DNA from: an uncultured Devosia sp. | GTDB taxonomy: Bacteria; Pseudomonadota; Alphaproteobacteria; Rhizobiales; Devosiaceae | NCBI GenBank assembly: GCA_946480655.1 | Contig: CAMLKN010000021.1 | Location: 1-17,026 of the forward strand | Length of the DNA stretch: 17,026 nt | Reading direction: 5' to 3' | Shown here: piece after piece, positions 14,545 to 17,026 of the stretch | How the letters are laid out: every line of letters starts with the position of its first letter | How positions within the stretch are numbered: position 1 is the first letter of the stretch | Made by a program: the position numbers and the translations under genes | Notes under the pieces: model-generated | Databases searched by the model: none | Told to the model about the DNA's origin: nothing | What the model saw: only the letters and a program-made list of their open reading frames with translations

Positions 14545-15426
14545 TCACTCCAGGTCCAGCACACCCTCGGCCACGACCACGGCCTGTCCGCCGATGGCGC
14601 CGTGCACCAGCACGTCATTTTCCTTGCGGGACTGCAGGGTGATGCGGCATGGCCGGCCCATCTCATACCCCTGGCGCAGCACATAGTCGGTCTGGCCGGT
14701 GCCGATTTCCTGCTCGGCCAGCATGCCGATCAGCGCCGCGGCGGCCGAGCCGGTGCCCGGGTCCTCGCCCAGGTCCATGCCGAACATTCGGGCCGCGATG
14801 TCATTGTCCTTCTCCTCGGGCGTGAGGGTGAAGACATAGGCCGAGTTATGCTCGTGGTGGAACACGTCGTTCCAGGCCGTGCGGTTGACCTGCACCTTCT
14901 TCAGCACCTGGGCATCGCGGACGGGGACAAGATGAAAGGTAACGCCCGCCGAAAACACCGCCGGCTTGAACACACCGCAGCCGATATCCTCGACCTCGAT
15001 CCCCAGCGCCTGGGCCATGCCCAGCCGGTCCGGCAGGTCGGCAAGGCGCGTCGGCAGGCGCGGCAGGGTGAAGCGCGCCTCGCCGGTGCGCCGGTCGATG
15101 CGCTCGAACAGCGCCGTCACCAGCCCCACCTTCTCCTCCATGCGGATGGCCGAGGCCCGGCTGTTGAGGCCCAGGGTAACCGCTGCGCCCACGGTCGGAT
15201 GCCCGGCAAAGGGCAGTTCCTGGTAGGGCGTGAAGATGCGCAAGGCAGCCATGTTGCGTTCGTTCTGCGGCTTGCAGATGAACACCGTCTCGCTGAGGTT
15301 GAACTCCCGCGCAATGGCCTGCATCTCGTTGTCCATCAGCCCGTCCGCCCTGGGCACGACAGCAAGGCCATTGCCCTTGAGCGGCGTCCGCGTGAAGACG
15401 TCGAGGACGAGATAGGGCAGCTTCAA
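14545..15426 (-). CDS. PhzF family isomerase/epimerase-like protein
   Basis: The protein is 293 residues from a TTG at 15426. It is organised as the two diaminopimelate-epimerase-like halves of the family: FTRTPLKGNGLAVV (11-24), FNLSETVFI (42-50) with the presumed acid/base Glu46, FAGHPTVGAAV (73-83), and GEDPGTGSAAAALIG (220-234). PhzF isomerises trans-2,3-dihydro-3-hydroxyanthranilate in phenazine makers, but no phz genes lie here, so it is a PhzF-like protein of unknown substrate. Its TTG overlaps the TGA of the preceding UPF0303 gene by four bases (TTGA), so it is coupled. A longer open frame continues upstream but only shadows the UPF0303 gene. Third gene of an operon starting at 16385. 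Confidence 0.92.
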   Translation of the reverse strand: MKLPYLVLDVFTRTPLKGNGLAVVPRADGLMDNEMQAIAREFNLSETVFICKPQNERNMAALRIFTPYQELPFAGHPTVGAAVTLGLNSRASAIRMEEKVGLVTALFERIDRRTGEARFTLPRLPTRLADLPDRLGMAQALGIEVEDIGCGVFKPAVFSAGVTFHLVPVRDAQVLKKVQVNRTAWNDVFHHEHNSAYVFTLTPEEKDNDIAARMFGMDLGEDPGTGSAAAALIGMLAEQEIGTGQTDYVLRQGYEMGRPCRITLQSRKENDVLVHGAIGGQAVVVAEGVLDLE

Positions 15427-15920
15427 TTGCTGGCCTCGGGCAGCGCATAGTCGGCGCGCGACTTGCCCAGGTAGTCGCACAGGGCGTCGACGGCCACTGC
15501 ATGGTCCTTCCAGCCCGGCAGGCCTGAAATGGTGAGCGCACCGACAATCCCCGCGCCCGGCACACGGATGGGGAACCCGCCGCCGGCAATCACATACTCG
15601 GCCGGATTGGCGCCGGACTGCTCGGAGAACGGCGCCTCGCCGCGTTCCAGCACCAGCCGGTAACTGGCGCGCTGGAAGCGCCGCACGCTGTTGACCTTGC
15701 GCCGAACCCATTCGGCATTGTCGGCGCTGGTGCCGGGTGTTGCCGAAAAGAACAGCTGCCGGTCCCAGGTCCGGATGTCGACAACGAGGGAGAGACCCTC
15801 GGCCACGGCGCGCGCCCGGATCGCCGAACCGATCTCATAGGCGACGGCCTCGTCGAAATTGGAGAGCACGAGCTCCTGTTCCTGGCGCTTTACGCGCTCG
15901 ATATCGTCTTCAGTGTTCAT
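15423..15920 (-). CDS. UPF0303 / heme-degrading-domain (GlcG/HbpS-fold) family protein
   Basis: The protein is 165 residues. The run of IGSAIRARAVAEG, VVDIRTWDRQLFFSATPG, NAEWVRRKVNSVRRFQ and YVIAGGGFPIRVPGAGIVGALTISG matches the UPF0303/HbpS-like fold, where the Gly-rich strand and R-K pair are typical. The biochemical role of the family is not settled; some relatives bind heme or cobalamin, others act as accessory proteins in catabolism. It is soluble with no signal peptide. It begins three bases after the GFA gene stop and overlaps the PhzF-like start, so all three should be made from one mRNA. Confidence 0.88.
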   Translation of the reverse strand: MNTEDDIERVKRQEQELVLSNFDEAVAYEIGSAIRARAVAEGLSLVVDIRTWDRQLFFSATPGTSADNAEWVRRKVNSVRRFQRASYRLVLERGEAPFSEQSGANPAEYVIAGGGFPIRVPGAGIVGALTISGLPGWKDHAVAVDALCDYLGKSRADYALPEASN

Positions 15921-15923
15921 GGC

Positions 15924-16385
15924 TCAGTCCTGATGCGCCCGTGTCCAGGCGTCGAAAAGCGGCTTGCGGTCCGCGATACCCTTGGAAAAATTCGCCAGCG
16001 CGGGGTCGATATCGACCCAGGCGGCCTTGCTGTCGATCCAGATATTGCCCACCGGCTTGGCCCAATCCATGTTGTCGAGCGTGCCGGCGCGGACCACCTT
16101 GATGCCGGGCGACGTCGGGTCGTTCCACATCCAGCCGTGGCAACGCGCACAAAAATTCATGCGGATGACATTGCCGCTATCGGCCGTGCGATCGTAGCTG
16201 GCGGTTTCGCCAGTCACGTCGAAATCCTCGGACTTGACGATCATCGACATGGACCAGGCCGTGCCTGAAAAGCGCTGGCAGTCCTTGCAGTGACAATTGT
16301 AGACGCTGAGCGGCGAGGCCTTGAGCGTGTAACGCACCGCCCCGCACGAACACCCGCCTTCAACCGGAAATTCTGGTAGCGCCAT
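15924..16385 (-). CDS. GFA family protein (glutathione-dependent formaldehyde-activating/CENP-V-like)
   Basis: The protein is 153 residues. The family's zinc-binding cysteines are all present: GCSCGAVRY with Cys12 and Cys14, NCHCKDCQRFSG with Cys31, Cys33 and Cys36, and FCARCHGWMW with Cys79 and Cys82. Gfa was described as speeding S-hydroxymethyl-glutathione formation from formaldehyde, but most family members have no proven substrate. ATG 16385 is preferred over an ATG nine codons upstream because GGGAGG lies 7 bases before it and the fold begins there. First gene of the GFA-UPF0303-PhzF operon; the next gene starts three bases after its stop. Confidence 0.93.
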   Translation of the reverse strand: MALPEFPVEGGCSCGAVRYTLKASPLSVYNCHCKDCQRFSGTAWSMSMIVKSEDFDVTGETASYDRTADSGNVIRMNFCARCHGWMWNDPTSPGIKVVRAGTLDNMDWAKPVGNIWIDSKAAWVDIDPALANFSKGIADRKPLFDAWTRAHQD

Positions 16386-16473
16386 GACTCGCCTCCCTCG
16401 CCTGCCGGACAACTTCTAGGCCAGTTAGCCGCCCGGCGGAAGGTGCGTTCCTGCGCTTGCTGGCGATGTTGCA

Positions 16474-16578
16474 CACCCACCCTTGATCCCTCCCCACAAG
16501 GGGGAGGGAGACGATGAACACTGCCGACTGAGGCTTGCGCCTCCCTCCCCTCGATGGGGAGGGAATGAGGGTAGGGTG
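16474..16578. repeat. 105-bp nested inverted-repeat element (MITE- or REP-pair-like)
   Basis: Two hairpins with the same arms lie about 35 bases apart: CCCTCCCC-acaag-GGGGAGGG (16488-16508) and CCCTCCCC-tcgat-GGGGAGGG (16543-16563). The flanks mirror each other as well: CACCC-a-CCCT at the left end against AGGG-ta-GGGTG at the right end. The whole unit is thus one large imperfect inverted repeat with terminal inverted repeats of about 28 bases. It carries no gene. It sits between the unknown right-edge gene and the GFA gene; the other bases of this 237-base gap show nothing else. Confidence 0.65.
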
Positions 16579-16622
16579 ATGGCGGGCCCGGCTCGCAAGC
16601 CAATATGGCTGCGACAGGCCCC

Positions 16623-17026
16623 CTACTCCGCCGCCGGCGCCTTGATGCCGTGCTGGGCATCGTTGATCCGCTTCTGCTGGTCGAGCCAGGCCACCGCGTC
16701 GCTGGTCTTGAACAGTTCGAGATCCTCCGCGTCATGGTCGGTGACCGGGGACAGGGCCAGGTCGGTATAGGCGTGACGGTTGGGGTCACGCTCCACCTTG
16801 AGCTGCTTGAGGCCGAAGCGGAAATAGAGCCAGCCCCAGCGCATCAGCTTCCAGCCGAGTTCGGCATAGTATTTCGGATAGAACAGGATCGCCGGCTCGA
16901 TCGGCATACCATGGCGGCGGTTGCGGCGTGACTTGCGCCGCATCCAACCCACTTCGAGCGGATGCACGCCCTCGATCTTGAGTGCCCCCATGAACCAGGT
17001 GCAGAGCAGCAGGATCTGCGAAGTGG
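16623..17026 (-). CDS. C-terminal part of an unknown protein, cut by the window edge
   Basis: The reverse strand is open from the right edge to the TAG at 16623, about 134 codons. The visible part begins with a hydrophobic SQILLLCTWFMG, then EGVHPLEVGWMRRKSRRNRRHG, a very basic patch, then PAILFYPKYYAELGWKLMRWGW, aromatic and amphipathic, and a charged tail ending in KAPAAE. The ATG at 16991 is internal because the frame continues upstream without interruption. The pattern of a basic R-R-K-R-R-R patch followed by FYPxYY recalls the C-terminus of some B12-binding radical SAM proteins, but the catalytic part is outside the window and this is only an impression. Function is not assigned. Confidence 0.6.
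   Translation of the reverse strand, partial: TSQILLLCTWFMGALKIEGVHPLEVGWMRRKSRRNRRHGMPIEPAILFYPKYYAELGWKLMRWGWLYFRFGLKQLKVERDPNRHAYTDLALSPVTDHDAEDLELFKTSDAVAWLDQQKRINDAQHGIKAPAAE

Noticed and set aside
15427..15711. Upstream extension of the PhzF-like frame
   Set aside because: It overlaps the UPF0303 gene in another frame and shows no protein-like character; the family sequence starts at the TTG at 15426.

Overview
The window looks like chromosomal DNA from a high-GC alphaproteobacterium, most likely Hyphomicrobiales and probably Devosia-like. This rests on codon use, the style of the housekeeping proteins (acetyl-CoA synthetase, LeuA, YjbE-type TerC, UPF0303, GFA, PhzF) and GC-rich intergenic palindromes. 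The genus is an inference. I see no phage, plasmid, transposase, CRISPR or recognisable defence genes, and no obvious novel multi-gene system. It reads as a core-genome segment of mostly small metabolic transcription units.

Layout: an exported GH3 beta-N-acetylhexosaminidase cut by the left edge (1-1108, -); acetyl-CoA synthetase (1184-3136, -) divergent from a GNAT-like protein (3320-3883, +); a coupled pair of a FemAB-like transferase and a flippase-like membrane protein (6381 down to 3887, -); YjbE/TerC-type membrane protein (6585-7283, -); a Tat-exported intradiol dioxygenase-like protein with a His-rich N-terminus (7485-8363, -); tRNA-Lys(CUU) with a readable promoter (8555-8630, -); an unknown 65-residue protein (8788-8985, -); a HisC-like aminotransferase (9277-10386, +) overlapping tail to tail with a membrane-anchored endonuclease/exonuclease/phosphatase protein (10371-11321, -); leuA (11457-13019, -) preceded by a 40-codon leucine-rich leader ORF (13136-13258, -); a coupled pair of a 4-TM protein and a GNAT acetyltransferase (14278 down to 13341, -); a tight GFA / UPF0303 / PhzF operon (16385 down to 14545, -); and the C-terminal part of a further protein running off the right edge (16623-17026, -).

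The most interesting signals are in the gaps. A Leu-codon-rich leader ORF with an overlapping hairpin lies in front of leuA, which looks like attenuation control. A perfect 10-bp hairpin holds the Shine-Dalgarno of the femAB-like gene. Several families of perfect intergenic inverted repeats occur: five in a row between terC and femAB, two copies of a GCCCTCGGG palindrome at 14.4 kb, and a 105-bp nested inverted-repeat element at 16.5 kb. The functional links between neighbouring units appear loose, apart from leader-leuA, femAB-flippase and the GFA-UPF0303-PhzF operon.
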